Positions 26,173-35,593 are shown, counted from the stretch's first letter. The stretch: DNA of 64,000 nucleotides from Bradyrhizobium sp. CSA112 (GCF_029051645.1 NZ_JAACFS010000001.1:124001-188000), one strand, 5' to 3'. Notes: generated by a model from the letters alone, not told the origin. Numbers and translations: made by a program.

Positions 26173-26325
26173 ATGGCAACACGACGACATGGCCAGATCA
26201 CCGAAACCCCGACCGAGGCGCGTCAGGCTGAACCCGGACCGTCGGTACTCGCTCTCCTGACGGTTTCGACCGGGCTCGCGGTTCTGATCCTGGGCATCGT
26301 CTGGTTCGTATTCTTCCGCATCTGA
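26173..26325 (+). CDS. Small single-pass membrane protein
   Basis: This is 50 residues from ATG 26173 with an AAAGAGG box upstream. An N-terminal polar half (MATRRHGQITETPTEARQ) is followed by one helix (VLALLTVSTGLAVLILGIVW) and the end FVFFRI. It is divergent from ku. No family is recognised. The following 267 bp show no gene. Confidence 0.6.
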   Translation: MATRRHGQITETPTEARQAEPGPSVLALLTVSTGLAVLILGIVWFVFFRI

Positions 26326-26592
26326 GGGACTGACCGAGGCGGCGGGATCAGGGCTTGCCTGTCCCTGCGTGGGAGGCGCGCCGCCTTTTCGGAAATCGAC
26401 GCAAAGCAACCTGCCCGGCCCTTGGGGCATTCAATTGGGCATGTTAGGCGTTCGGCCTGCGGGCATGCCCGGCCGCGGAAAGCCTCATGACGAAAAAGTA
26501 ACATAGCGCCATGTGCCCCGTTCATGGCCCGTTCACGCCGATGAGCCTCATCTTGAGATCTGATATCGTAGGGCTCACTTTTGGAGGCCAGC

Positions 26593-27264
26593 TTGCGCCT
26601 GCTCGTTGTTGAGGACGATCCGGATCTCAACCGTCAGCTTACGACGGCCTTGACGGATGCCGGTTATGTGGTCGATCGCGCGTTCGACGGCGAGGAGGGG
26701 CATTTCCTCGGTGACAGCGAACCTTATGACGCCGTGGTGCTCGACATCGGGCTGCCCAAGATGGACGGTATCTCGGTCCTGGAGGCATGGCGCCGCAACG
26801 GCCGCGGCATGCCCGTCCTGATCCTCACCGCCCGCGACCGCTGGAGCGACAAGGTACAGGGCTTCGACGCCGGCGCCGACGACTACGTCGCCAAGCCGTT
26901 TCACCTCGAAGAAGTGCTGGCGCGAATTCGCGCGCTGCTCCGCCGCTCCACCGGTCATGCGCAGTCGGAACTGACCTGCGGCCCGGTCTCGCTGGATACG
27001 CGCACCGGCCGCGTCAGCGTCTCCGGCAACCCGATCAAGATGACTTCGCACGAGTACCGGCTGTTGGCCTACCTGATGCATCACACCGGCCGCGTGGTGT
27101 CGCGCACCGAACTGGTCGAGCACCTCTATGATCAGGACTTCGATCGCGACTCCAACACAATTGAAGTATTCGTCGGCCGCATCCGCAAGAAGCTCGACGT
27201 CGACATCATCCAGACCGTGCGCGGGCTCGGCTACCTGCTGACGCCGCCGTCGCCCGGGGCTTGA
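26593..27264 (+). CDS. feuP: FeuP-like response regulator (OmpR family)
   Basis: This is 223 residues from TTG 26593, which has GGAGG five bases upstream; TTG 26581 is an alternative. The receiver domain has acidic residues VVEDD, phospho-acceptor Asp51 (VVLDIGLPKMDG) and Lys in YVAKPF. The C-terminal winged helix has SHEYRLLAYLMHHTGRVVSR and EVFVGRIRKKL. The SDKVQGFDAGADDYV and LYDQDFDRDSNTIEVFVGR segments strongly resemble rhizobial/Brucella FeuP. FeuPQ is known for osmoadaptation and cyclic-glucan export control. The kinase gene follows 99 bp later. Confidence 0.8.
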   Translation: MRLLVVEDDPDLNRQLTTALTDAGYVVDRAFDGEEGHFLGDSEPYDAVVLDIGLPKMDGISVLEAWRRNGRGMPVLILTARDRWSDKVQGFDAGADDYVAKPFHLEEVLARIRALLRRSTGHAQSELTCGPVSLDTRTGRVSVSGNPIKMTSHEYRLLAYLMHHTGRVVSRTELVEHLYDQDFDRDSNTIEVFVGRIRKKLDVDIIQTVRGLGYLLTPPSPGA

Positions 27265-27363
27265 TTTGCTGACGGTTTAATTCGAGCATGACCCGATCCG
27301 AAGGCCGGTCTGCACCCTTCGGGTCGAGGCCTTAAAAGACATGCTTTTCTGGATCGTGCCCTG

Positions 27364-28737
27364 ATGCGCGGAAGCTCGCTCGCCACGCGGCTGTTCCTGT
27401 CGGCGACCGCGTGGGTGGTCGTGATCCTGCTCATCACCGGCGTGATCCTGTCGTCGGTCTATCGTAACGCGACCGAACGCGCCTTCGACCGCCGTCTCAA
27501 CCTCTATCTTCGCACCCTGATCGCCGAAGTCGCGACCCCGGACGAGCCGCCCGACCACCAGTTCCAGTCGCTCGGCGAGCCGCTGTTCGAACTGCCGCTG
27601 TCCGGCTGGTACTGGCAGGTCGTCCGCACCGACGAGAAAGCCGAGACGCGTGCGTCGCGCTCGCTGTGGGACAAGAAGCTGCCGAAGCTCGACGATATCG
27701 GCGCGGAGTTGACCCCCGCCGGCATCCGTCTCGGTTACGTCGATGGGCCCGAGGGCCAGGACCTTCGGATCGTCGAGCGGCCGGTCGATCTTGGCGCCGA
27801 CGGCAAGTTCCTGGTCAGCGTGGCCGGCGACGCATCCGAGATTTTCGATGAGATCCGCGCCTTCGACTATTATCTCGGCGGCACCTTCACGGCGCTCGGC
27901 ATCGTGCTGCTCTTGACCACCATCTTCCAGGTCCGTTTCGGGCTGGCGCCGCTCAAGCGCATTTCGGAATCGATCGCCGACATCCGCTCCGGTCGCGCCG
28001 AACGGCTGGAAGGCGAGTTTCCCGTCGAGATCGCGCCGCTGGCGCGCGAGACCAACGCGCTGATCGACGCCAACCGCGAGATCGTGGAGCGGGCGCGCAC
28101 CCATGTCGGCAATCTCGCGCACGCCATCAAGACGCCGCTGTCCGTCATCGTCAACGAAGCCGCGGCCCACGCAGTAAATCCCTTTGCCAGCAAGGTGTTG
28201 GAGCAGGCCGATGTGATGCGGGATCAGGTCGCCCATCACCTCGAGCGCGCGCGCATCGCCGCGCGCGTCACCATCGTCGGCACCGTCACCGAGGTCGCGC
28301 CCGCCATCGAGGCGTTGCGGCGGACTATGGAAAAGATCCATCGGGATCGCGACCTCACGATCGCGGTGAAGGCCGACGCGCAGGCGAAGTTCCGCGGTGA
28401 GCGCCAGGACCTCGAGGAGATGGCCGGCAATCTGGTCGACAATGCTTGCAAATGGGCGGCCTCGCAGGTCTTCATCGAGGTGAGGGCGGAGCCGCCGTCA
28501 GAGCCCCTTGCCGGGCCGCGGCTGCGGATCATTGTCGATGACGATGGCCGCGGATTGTCCGCGGCCGAGCGCGCGCAGGTGTCCCGGCGCGGCCAGCGGC
28601 TGGATGAATCCAAGCCGGGGTCCGGGCTCGGGCTTTCGATCGTGATTGATCTCGCCGCCCTTTACGGCGGCAGCCTTGTCCTGGGCGATGCCCCGATCGG
28701 CGGGTTGCGGGCCGAGCTGGTGCTGCCAGGGATCTGA
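27364..28737 (+). CDS. feuQ: FeuQ-like sensor histidine kinase
   Basis: This is 457 residues. The first membrane helix is at about 10-32 (LFLSATAWVVVILLITGVIL), with a periplasmic sensor region to about 175, a second helix at about 175-195 (LGGTFTALGIVLLLTTI) and a HAMP-like linker. His253 is in NLAHAIKTPLSVIVNEA. The ATPase motifs are NLVDNACKWA (N-box), DDDGRGL (G1) and GSGLGLSI (G2). It probably phosphorylates the FeuP-like regulator just upstream. Confidence 0.82.
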   Translation: MRGSSLATRLFLSATAWVVVILLITGVILSSVYRNATERAFDRRLNLYLRTLIAEVATPDEPPDHQFQSLGEPLFELPLSGWYWQVVRTDEKAETRASRSLWDKKLPKLDDIGAELTPAGIRLGYVDGPEGQDLRIVERPVDLGADGKFLVSVAGDASEIFDEIRAFDYYLGGTFTALGIVLLLTTIFQVRFGLAPLKRISESIADIRSGRAERLEGEFPVEIAPLARETNALIDANREIVERARTHVGNLAHAIKTPLSVIVNEAAAHAVNPFASKVLEQADVMRDQVAHHLERARIAARVTIVGTVTEVAPAIEALRRTMEKIHRDRDLTIAVKADAQAKFRGERQDLEEMAGNLVDNACKWAASQVFIEVRAEPPSEPLAGPRLRIIVDDDGRGLSAAERAQVSRRGQRLDESKPGSGLGLSIVIDLAALYGGSLVLGDAPIGGLRAELVLPGI

Positions 28738-28895
28738 ACGCCCCGGTGGTAGTTACCTGGGGTTGAGGAGAGGGGCCGGCAATGCGCGGGGTTGATTTCG
28801 TTATTCCTAAACGGGTTCTTAACGCGCACACTCCTAAAATCGGCGGCGGACGCGCTTTGCCGGCCGTATGACACAAGCATATCCACACCAGGCGA

Positions 28896-30290
28896 ATGAG
28901 CCAGACATCGACCGAGCGGCTGAGGGACTATCTTGCCCAGCTCCCGCCCCAATCGCAGGCGCTGCTGATGCGCGAGTTCGAGCGCGCCATCGAGCGCGGG
29001 GAAGACGTCGCTGTCGCCAATTTCGTGCTCGAGCAGTTGCGCAAGGTCGTGCGCGGAACCGAGACGCGTCCGCGGACCGACGATCCGGCGCGCCTGCTGT
29101 TCCGTCCGCTTGAGCCGTTTCTGGTCGAAAGCAACTTTCCGGTCAGGGCCGGGCAGGTCCGGCGTGCATCGCTGCTGCCGGTCTGGCAATGGCTGGGCCG
29201 CGACGGTGCGCCCGATGCCGCGCGCGCATTCGAAACTGCGCTTGCCGAGATCAGGCAGAGCGGCAGCAGCGCGGGCCTCGAAGGCGCGATCCGCAAGTTC
29301 CAGTTCGCGGCAGCCGACGCGATCGTCAAGGTCGCCACACCGGTCTCGGGCGACGACAGGCATCGGACGCTCGCCCGTATCGGCCCGCCCAATGTCGTCG
29401 AGGATTTGTTGTCGATCGGAGGAGTGCTGCGGGCGCGCGAGGCGTTGGATACGCTCGGCAGCCGGATGCCCAGCCAGTTGCGGGTATTTTCCGAAGCCCA
29501 GATTGCCTCGGTGGGTACGGCGCTCAATGTTCCCTCGTTGCAGACGCCGCAATTGCTACCGTTCGCGCTGTCGCTGATCATGCAGCGGCTGGCGTCGCCG
29601 TGGCAGATCATCCGCCTCGCAATCAAGATGGCGGCATCGGACGACGAGATTCGCGTGGCTGCCACGCCCTACGGCGTCGCCGTCACGATCGCGCTGCACG
29701 ACCTCTCGTTCCTCACGGCCTGCCTGCGCACGGACATCAGGCGCGGCCATTTCGACAATGTCGGCGAGCAATTGAAAGCCCTGCACGACGGCGTGCGCGG
29801 TCTCCGCACCGAGCTCGATCTGCGCAACGATTCCGTGTGGGGCCGCCAGCTCACCTCGATCCGCGCGGATATTTCCAATTCGCTGCAGTCAGAGATCGAG
29901 AGCGTGCCCGGCCGGGTCCGCCGCATTCTACGTCAGCGCGCCGACAAGGATATCGCTTCCGCGCCCAAGATCGATGCCGCGGAGGTCGAAGAGATCGCCG
30001 CCCTGATCGACTTCGTGGCGGTGTGCCGCACCTATGCCAGCGAGCTCGCGATCAACGAGGTGACGCTGCGGACCTATTCCGACCTGCAGCACTACGTCGA
30101 GCGATCCACCGAAAGCCTGGTGCAGGCGCTGCGCGGCGGCGACACGAGGGCGCGCGCCTACCGGCAGATGCAGGCCAAGGCGGCGATCCGCTTCTGCGAA
30201 ACCCTGTTCGGTCATGACTATGCTTCGCTGATGAGCCGGGCAGCCGAAAATGCCATGACCGGCGAACGCAAGACGACCAAGGTCGGCTAG
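28896..30290 (+). CDS. Conserved hypothetical helical protein
   Basis: This is 464 residues, almost wholly helical, with no signal peptide, membrane helix or recognised catalytic motif. The N-terminus (STERLRDYLAQLPPQSQALLMREFERAIERGEDVAVANF, in part) and the KMAASDDEIRVAATPYGVAVTIAL stretch look strongly conserved. The composition (many Arg, Glu, Ala) resembles cytoplasmic scaffolding proteins. It lies 158 bp after feuQ on the same strand and might be functionally linked, but there is no direct sign. Similar proteins occur in other rhizobia as unnamed genes. Confidence 0.7.
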   Translation: MSQTSTERLRDYLAQLPPQSQALLMREFERAIERGEDVAVANFVLEQLRKVVRGTETRPRTDDPARLLFRPLEPFLVESNFPVRAGQVRRASLLPVWQWLGRDGAPDAARAFETALAEIRQSGSSAGLEGAIRKFQFAAADAIVKVATPVSGDDRHRTLARIGPPNVVEDLLSIGGVLRAREALDTLGSRMPSQLRVFSEAQIASVGTALNVPSLQTPQLLPFALSLIMQRLASPWQIIRLAIKMAASDDEIRVAATPYGVAVTIALHDLSFLTACLRTDIRRGHFDNVGEQLKALHDGVRGLRTELDLRNDSVWGRQLTSIRADISNSLQSEIESVPGRVRRILRQRADKDIASAPKIDAAEVEEIAALIDFVAVCRTYASELAINEVTLRTYSDLQHYVERSTESLVQALRGGDTRARAYRQMQAKAAIRFCETLFGHDYASLMSRAAENAMTGERKTTKVG

Positions 30291-30311
30291 CGTTACTGCG
30301 TTGCAAGCCCC

Positions 30312-30475
30312 TCATGGTGAGGAGCGCCGACGGGTCCGCGCGTAGCGCGGCCCGATGACAGGCTCCGCGCGTCTCCGGACGATGCTTCGCATCGCCGGGC
30401 GAACCATAAGGCCCCGTCTGTGGCCTACATCCTTCGAGACGCCCGCTCTGCGGGCTCCTCAGGATGAGGGCTTTG
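30312..30475. repeat. Dispersed GC-rich repeat with short inverted repeats, family C
   Basis: It contains CCTCATGGTGAGGAGCGCC, GCGCGTAGCGCG and CATCCTTCGAGACGCC...CTCCTCAGGATGAGG. These pieces form several small hairpins and are typical of an abundant intergenic repeat in Bradyrhizobium chromosomes. It separates the hypothetical gene from the convergent mntR-like gene. Confidence 0.65.
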
Positions 30476-30513
30476 AGCAGCTATCACGCAGTAGACTTAG
30501 CGCGCCTATCGCG

Positions 30514-30954
30514 TCATGCCTTGCGCCGATCCTTGGCATCGCGAAGGAATTCGGCGAAGGCCTTGAGTGTTACATCGGAAACGTGATGCTCGATGCCCTC
30601 GGCGTCACCCTCCGCGGCTTCCTGCGGGACGCCCAGCGCCAGCAGGACATCCACCACCAGGCGGTGACGGGCGCGGACGCGCTTGGCAAGGGTCTCGCCC
30701 TTTTCGGTCAGGAACACCCCGCGATAGGGGCGGGCGGTCACCAGGTCTTCACGCTTCAACCGGGCAATGGTGTCGATCGCCGTCGGATGCGATACGCCCA
30801 GCCTGCGTGCGATGTCGGTAGGGCGCGCCTCGCCGGTCGTTCCGAGCAGGTCGGAGATCAGTTCGACATAGTCTTCCAGGACTGCCGTCGATCGCGCCGA
30901 TCGCGCCTTTCCAAAGCGGCGCGCCTGCGTTTGTTCCGCAGGCAATGGCTGCAT
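30514..30954 (-). CDS. mntR: Manganese-responsive regulator, MntR-like (DtxR family)
   Basis: This is 146 residues from ATG 30954; the frame extends to 31116, but the family similarity starts near residue 20. The winged helix is RPTDIARRLGVSHPTAIDTIARLKREDLV. Metal-binding signatures are LEDYVELI near residue 26 and GDAEGIEHHVSD near residue 115, which match the Mn2+ ligand set of MntR (E. coli type). The short length and lack of an SH3 domain separate it from DtxR/IdeR. It is divergent from the TonB-receptor gene, and an MntR-box-like palindrome lies between them. Confidence 0.88.
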   Translation of the reverse strand: MQPLPAEQTQARRFGKARSARSTAVLEDYVELISDLLGTTGEARPTDIARRLGVSHPTAIDTIARLKREDLVTARPYRGVFLTEKGETLAKRVRARHRLVVDVLLALGVPQEAAEGDAEGIEHHVSDVTLKAFAEFLRDAKDRRKA

Positions 30955-31117
30955 CGATTTGGCCCGATCTGTCGAGGGCTTGCGCAACTCTGCACCTTCC
31001 AGGCGAATCCGTCCAAACGAGCGCGACCATGGCGCGCGGCCGGCCACATTGCAAGTTGGCGGCTTGTCGCTGATCTGCGACAGGCCGGCGGTGCTTGCGA
31101 AGACCGGGCACGACATC

Positions 31118-31161
31118 TTGACAGTTAACGGTACAACATTAACATGTAGCCTTAGCTACAT
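31118..31161 (+). promoter_or_regulatory. Promoter of the receptor gene with an MntR-box-like operator
   Basis: TTGACA (31118-31123), 16 bp and TAACAT (31140-31145) form a plausible sigma-70 promoter. The perfect dyad ATGTAGC-CTTA-GCTACAT (31144-31161) overlaps the -10 end and the likely start site, so binding would block transcription. The 7-bp arms with a 4-bp spacer and GC inner edges parallel the known E. coli MntR site (ATAGC-N4-GCTAT core). A related dyad lies upstream of exbB (36463-36478). Confidence 0.6.
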
Positions 31162-31220
31162 TTTGATGCCGCGGCTTATCAGTTCGGGTTTTTCTGTCGC
31201 GCGATCGGTTGGGGAAGAAG

Positions 31221-34200
31221 ATGCGCGCGACTGCAATGGCCCTTTTGGGCACCTCGGCATTGGCTATGGTTTGCCTGAGCCACACTGCGGCGTTCCCGCA
31301 AACGGCAGCTCCTGCGCCACCGGCGCCGCAGGCTGCACCTCCTGCCGAGCCGCCGGCTTCCGCACCGCCCCCGGCAGCCGGGCAAGTCCCGGCGGAGCCA
31401 GCTCCGTCGCAGACCGCGCCTGCGCCGCCAACCGCGTCGAACGCGCCGGCGGAAGTCGACATGCCGCAGGTGACCGTGGAGGGACGTCAGCCCAAACCGG
31501 CGCGGCGGGCCGCACGCGGCGAGCCTGGTCGGCCTTCGAGGGCCGTCGCCGCGCCGTTGCCGGGTCCTGCGCCGACAAGCGCACCGGCGTCGCCCTTCAA
31601 TCCGCCATTCGCGCCGTTGTCGACGATCGGGAGCAACCAGATCCAGACCGGCAGCAGCAACGGCGGATTCGGCAGCCTGTTCACCAACACGCCCGGCGCG
31701 ACGTCCGCGGGCCTTGCCACGGAATCGTCACGGCCCGTTCTGCGCGGTTTGACGGATGCAAAGGTCCGCATCCAGGAGAACGGCGTCGGCGCGGTCGACG
31801 TGTCTGACATCGCGCAGGACCACGCGGTGCCGATCGACCCTCTCGCAATCCAGAAGGTCGATATCGTTCGCGGACCGGGCGCGCTCCGCTTCGGTTCGCA
31901 AGCCGTCGGCGGCGTCGTCGACGTCAACAACAACCGGATTCCGACCGCCGCGCCGCTCGGGGGAGTGGCCGCGGAGCTGAGGTCGGGCGTGACCAGCGTC
32001 AACAGAGGGTGGGAGAGCGGGCTCTTGCTGGATGCAGGCGGCCGCAACGCTGCCGTTCACGCCGACATCTACGGACGATCCTCCGGCGATTACAGCATCC
32101 CGAGCTATCCCTATCTCGTTCCGCCTGTCCCGGCGCCTGCCTTCAACGGCAAGCAGCCGAATTCGGCCTCGCAGAGTGCGGGCGCGACGGTCGGCGGCTC
32201 CTGGCTTTTCGACGGCGGTTATGCCGGCATCGCCGTCTCGCGCTTTACCAGCGACTACTACGTCCCCGGCATTGCGACCGCCGCTGCCCGTCAGCACAAC
32301 GACCTCGAGCAAACCAAGATCAGCTCCAAAGGCGAGTATCGTCCGGACGCCAGCGCGCTGGCGGCCGTCAGGTATTGGACCGGATATTCGGAGTATCGGC
32401 ACGACGAGACGGTGCTCGCCACGACCGGATTTCAGGAGATTACCGCCACCTTCAAGAACAAGCAGACTGAGGGCAAGCTCGAGTTCGAGTTCGCGCCGTT
32501 CGCTACGCCGCTAGGTCCGCTGACCAGCATTGTCGGCGCGCAGGGCGCCTACCAGCAACTGGATACGGCTGGTCAGGCGATCTTGCTTCCGGCCCAGACA
32601 AGAACGGCGGCGGCGTACTTCCTCAATGAAATCAGGCACACGGATACGCTGCGCACGCAGTTGGCTGGACGCATCGAGGGGGTCAATGTTGCGGGAACGG
32701 CATTCACTTTCCCGCCGAATTTTCTTCCGCCTCCGGATGAGCCGGGCAGGGCGGCTGCCAAGCTCGACTTCATGCCGAAGAGCAGCAGCTTCGGCATCAT
32801 CAAGGATCTTCCATCCTCGCTGGTCGGAAGCCTGACGCTGCAGCGTATCGAGCGTGCGCCGCGCGCCCTCGAACTGTTCGCGCAGGGACCCGACGGCTCG
32901 GAGAAGACGTTCAAGATAGGCAACCCGAACCTCGGAATTGAAACCGCGCAGACGGCGGAAGTCGGCTTGAAACGCACCGATGGCGATTTCAGGTTCGCCG
33001 CGAATGCCTACTACACGTCGTACAGCAAATTCATTTTCTCGCGCGCCACCGGTATCATTTGCCAGGAAACGTTTGCTTCCTGCGGAGCCGGCACCGATTA
33101 CATCCAGGTCAACTACGATCAGCGCGACGCAACCTTCCGCGGCGGAGAGCTGGCCTGGCAATGGGACGCCGTACAGCTCGCCAACGGCACCCTCGGCCTT
33201 GACGGTCAATATGATATCGTGCGGGCGACTTTCACCGACGGGAGCAACGTGCCGCGCATCCCTCCGATGCGCCTCGGCGGCGGGGTCTACTGGCGCAACG
33301 ACAACTGGTTTGCGCGCGTCGGCTTGCTGCATGCATTCGCGCAGAATGACATTCCGCAGTTCGACACGACTACCGCCGGCTACGATCTGGTCAAGGTGCA
33401 GCTCGAACATCGAAAGTTCTGGAAGGATTCGCCATGGGGCGCGGTCGAGGTCGCGACGGGCCTGGTCGGCGACAATTTGCTCAACGCCAACATTCGCAAC
33501 TCCGTCCAATTCCACAAGGACGAGATCCTGCAGCTCGGGCGGGGCTTCAAGCTGTTTCTCAACGTCAAATACGGTGTCGACCGGCCGAGCGGATCGCCGG
33601 GCACCTGGATCGGCGCGGCGAAACGGTCGGCTGCCAACGGCTACTACAAGAGCCCGGCGCTGGATGCCGCGGCCTGGAACTGGGCGGGCATCTATGCCGG
33701 CGGTAACGTCGGATATTTGAGGGGTGAGGGGGTTACCAACGCGGCGTTCAATGACGCGGCAACCGGTGCGTCGCTTTCCGGAGCCCGCCTGTCGTCCACG
33801 CACGACACCGCGAGCTTTGGCGTTCAGTCCGGCTATAACTGGACATCGGGCCGGATTCTGGCAGGCATTGAAGGCGATTTTGAATACCGCAATCAGCGCG
33901 GAAGTAGCGCGACCGCATGCCCCGGCAACATCTGCAACCCGGCGTTCGCTCCGCTCGACGCCACCGTGACGGCGAGCCTGGACTATCGCTTGGGGTGGGT
34001 CGCCTCGGTTCGCGGCCGCGTCGGAACGCTGGTGACGCCGGACCTGCTTGCCTACGCCACCGCGGGCGTTCCGTTCGGCAAGATCACGACGTCGACTTCC
34101 GTCGCGGGCTTCGACACCGCTGGTGCTGCGACGACGGCGTCTTTGGATCGGCACCTGTATCGATTCGGCTGGGCGGTAGGCGCCGGTTTCGAGGCGCGGC

Positions 34201-34379
34201 TGACCGGCAACTGGACCGGAAAGCTCGAATACCTTCACATGGATTTCGGTTCGGTGCGTTCGACGCCGTCTACGGCTGCCAATACAGCACTTGCATTTGA
34301 TGCCAACACGCGGGTGACCAGCGACGGGGTCAGGATCGGAGTGAACTACAAGTTCGGCGGTACTATCATCGTCGACTAA
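31221..34379 (+). CDS. TonB-dependent receptor fused to an Omp25/Omp31-like beta-barrel
   Basis: This is 1052 residues from ATG 31221 (GGGGAAG box; TTG 31209 is less likely). The order is: signal peptide (about 1-25), Pro/Ala-rich spacer (28-79), TonB-box-like MPQVTVEG (81-88), plug domain with RGLTDAKVRIQENGVGAVDV and DIVRGPGALRFGSQAVGGVVDV, then a 22-strand-type barrel closing near residue 788 (FKLFLNVKYGVD). From about 819 (WNWAGIYAGGNVGY) to the end is a separate Omp25/31-like barrel with GIEGDFEYRN, GWAVGAGFEARLTGNW, KLEYLHMDFGS and the terminal GVNYKFGG. Two complete barrels in one chain are unusual. Divergent mntR and downstream tonB-exbD-exbB point to metal, probably Mn2+, uptake. Confidence 0.85.
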   Translation: MRATAMALLGTSALAMVCLSHTAAFPQTAAPAPPAPQAAPPAEPPASAPPPAAGQVPAEPAPSQTAPAPPTASNAPAEVDMPQVTVEGRQPKPARRAARGEPGRPSRAVAAPLPGPAPTSAPASPFNPPFAPLSTIGSNQIQTGSSNGGFGSLFTNTPGATSAGLATESSRPVLRGLTDAKVRIQENGVGAVDVSDIAQDHAVPIDPLAIQKVDIVRGPGALRFGSQAVGGVVDVNNNRIPTAAPLGGVAAELRSGVTSVNRGWESGLLLDAGGRNAAVHADIYGRSSGDYSIPSYPYLVPPVPAPAFNGKQPNSASQSAGATVGGSWLFDGGYAGIAVSRFTSDYYVPGIATAAARQHNDLEQTKISSKGEYRPDASALAAVRYWTGYSEYRHDETVLATTGFQEITATFKNKQTEGKLEFEFAPFATPLGPLTSIVGAQGAYQQLDTAGQAILLPAQTRTAAAYFLNEIRHTDTLRTQLAGRIEGVNVAGTAFTFPPNFLPPPDEPGRAAAKLDFMPKSSSFGIIKDLPSSLVGSLTLQRIERAPRALELFAQGPDGSEKTFKIGNPNLGIETAQTAEVGLKRTDGDFRFAANAYYTSYSKFIFSRATGIICQETFASCGAGTDYIQVNYDQRDATFRGGELAWQWDAVQLANGTLGLDGQYDIVRATFTDGSNVPRIPPMRLGGGVYWRNDNWFARVGLLHAFAQNDIPQFDTTTAGYDLVKVQLEHRKFWKDSPWGAVEVATGLVGDNLLNANIRNSVQFHKDEILQLGRGFKLFLNVKYGVDRPSGSPGTWIGAAKRSAANGYYKSPALDAAAWNWAGIYAGGNVGYLRGEGVTNAAFNDAATGASLSGARLSSTHDTASFGVQSGYNWTSGRILAGIEGDFEYRNQRGSSATACPGNICNPAFAPLDATVTASLDYRLGWVASVRGRVGTLVTPDLLAYATAGVPFGKITTSTSVAGFDTAGAATTASLDRHLYRFGWAVGAGFEARLTGNWTGKLEYLHMDFGSVRSTPSTAANTALAFDANTRVTSDGVRIGVNYKFGGTIIVD

Positions 34380-34418
34380 CTGTCGAAGCGATACTCCGCG
34401 ACCGGACCGCCAGTGGTT

Positions 34419-35171
34419 CTATTTGACGGTGAAGCGGATCGGCTGCCGCACGACAACGAATTCGCCGGGAAATGTTGCGGGCGGCGCAGGGAAAGGCTGC
34501 GCGCGCCTGAGGAGCGCAATGGCTTCCTCGTCAAGGGCGTTGGAGCCCGAACTTTGAGTCACGCGGGCGTTGATCACCATACCCTTGCGATCAAGCGTAA
34601 ACGACACCTGCGCCGTCCCTTGCTCGCGCCGCGACCGCGCGGCCTCCGGATATCGCTTGTTCTTTTCAACCAAGGCGAGGACCTGGGTTCGCCATGTCAC
34701 CACGGCCTCCGAATTTTTGTTATTCGGCACGCCCTGGATCGGCGCTACGGCTACCGGTGCGATGCGTTCGTTGATCGCGTGAGGTGCGGAGGTGGTGGTG
34801 GCTGCCGCCTGCTGCTGCGTCAAGTCAGGCTGCGGTTTGGTCTGCAGCGCCACGGCGGCGTCCGGATTGGAAGCGGCCGGCAACTCGGGTGTTTCGTCGG
34901 GCGGCATCTCGTCGGGCTTCGCCACCGGCTGGGCCTCCGACATCACCTGTTCCGGACCGGGCGCGATGTCGGTCGGCGTGGTCGAGGGCGCTGCGGCCAG
35001 CGGCGCCAGATCGACCACGATCGCGCCCGAAGACTCGGCAGCCACGGTGTCGTCCTGAGAGCGCCAGCTGGCGAGCGTGGCAGTCAATCCGGCGTAGACG
35101 GACAGCACCGCAAGGCTACTGAACATCCAGCGTCGCAGGTCGGAACGATCTTCGGCCGCAAGCTCGATCAT
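34419..35171 (-). CDS. tonB: TonB energy transducer
   Basis: This is 250 residues. A short cytoplasmic start and one membrane helix (about 15-33, WMFSSLAVLSVYAGLTATL) precede a Pro/Ala/Glu-rich periplasmic linker. The TonB C-terminal domain has RYPEAARSRREQGTAQVSFTL, DEEAIALLRRAQPFPAPP and FVVVRQPIRF. The start overlaps the exbD stop by 4 bp (ATGA). It is last in an exbB-exbD-tonB operon convergent with the receptor gene. It transmits proton-motive force to the outer-membrane receptor. Confidence 0.88.
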   Translation of the reverse strand: MIELAAEDRSDLRRWMFSSLAVLSVYAGLTATLASWRSQDDTVAAESSGAIVVDLAPLAAAPSTTPTDIAPGPEQVMSEAQPVAKPDEMPPDETPELPAASNPDAAVALQTKPQPDLTQQQAAATTTSAPHAINERIAPVAVAPIQGVPNNKNSEAVVTWRTQVLALVEKNKRYPEAARSRREQGTAQVSFTLDRKGMVINARVTQSSGSNALDEEAIALLRRAQPFPAPPATFPGEFVVVRQPIRFTVK

Positions 35172-35593
35172 AGCGGTGAGGCTTGCTCCATTCCGACCAG
35201 GGCGACCTTGAGGTAGCCGGCGGTGCGCAGCATGTTCATGACCTGCATCACCTCGCCATACGGGACGAGCTTGTCGGCGCGCAAGAAAATACGGGTATCC
35301 TTCTGGCCCTTGGTGCTCGCATCGAGCGCGCCGGGCAGTGCGGCCCGGCCCACGGTCTCGTTGCCGACCGAAAGCGACAGGTCCGGCTTGACGGTCAGAT
35401 AGACCGGCTTGTCGGGTCGCGGCTGCGGCTGCGCGTTCGACGCTGGAAGATCAACGGCGATATCGACGGTCGCAAGTGGGGCTGCGACCATGAAGATGAT
35501 GAGCAGAACGAGAATGACGTCGATGAACGGTGTCACATTGATCTCATGGACCTCGGAGAGATCGCCATTGCCCTGGTTCAGTCCGGCGGCCAT
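35168..35593 (-). CDS. exbD: ExbD biopolymer transporter
   Basis: This is 141 residues, the usual length. INVTPFIDVILVLLIIFMVAAPL gives the single helix with the conserved proton-path Asp (ID in TPFIDVILVLL). The periplasmic domain has KPDLSLSVGNETV and RIFLRADKLVPYGEVMQVMNMLRTAGY. It is five bases downstream of exbB and coupled to tonB. Confidence 0.92.
   Translation of the reverse strand: MAAGLNQGNGDLSEVHEINVTPFIDVILVLLIIFMVAAPLATVDIAVDLPASNAQPQPRPDKPVYLTVKPDLSLSVGNETVGRAALPGALDASTKGQKDTRIFLRADKLVPYGEVMQVMNMLRTAGYLKVALVGMEQASPL

Noticed and set aside
27265..27363. Further dispersed repeat between feuP and feuQ
   Set aside because: There is a weak resemblance to a common Bradyrhizobium palindromic repeat (GAGCATGA...), but too degenerate to claim.
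31144..31161. Iron-type (Irr/ICE or Fur) operator in front of the receptor
   Set aside because: The arms ATGTAGC do not fit the TTTAGAA-N-TTCTAAA iron control element, and the adjacent regulator has MntR metal-ligand signatures.
32511..34238. 575-codon minus-strand open frame opposite the TonB receptor
   Set aside because: It is a complement of the receptor coding sequence and has no domain or start signal.
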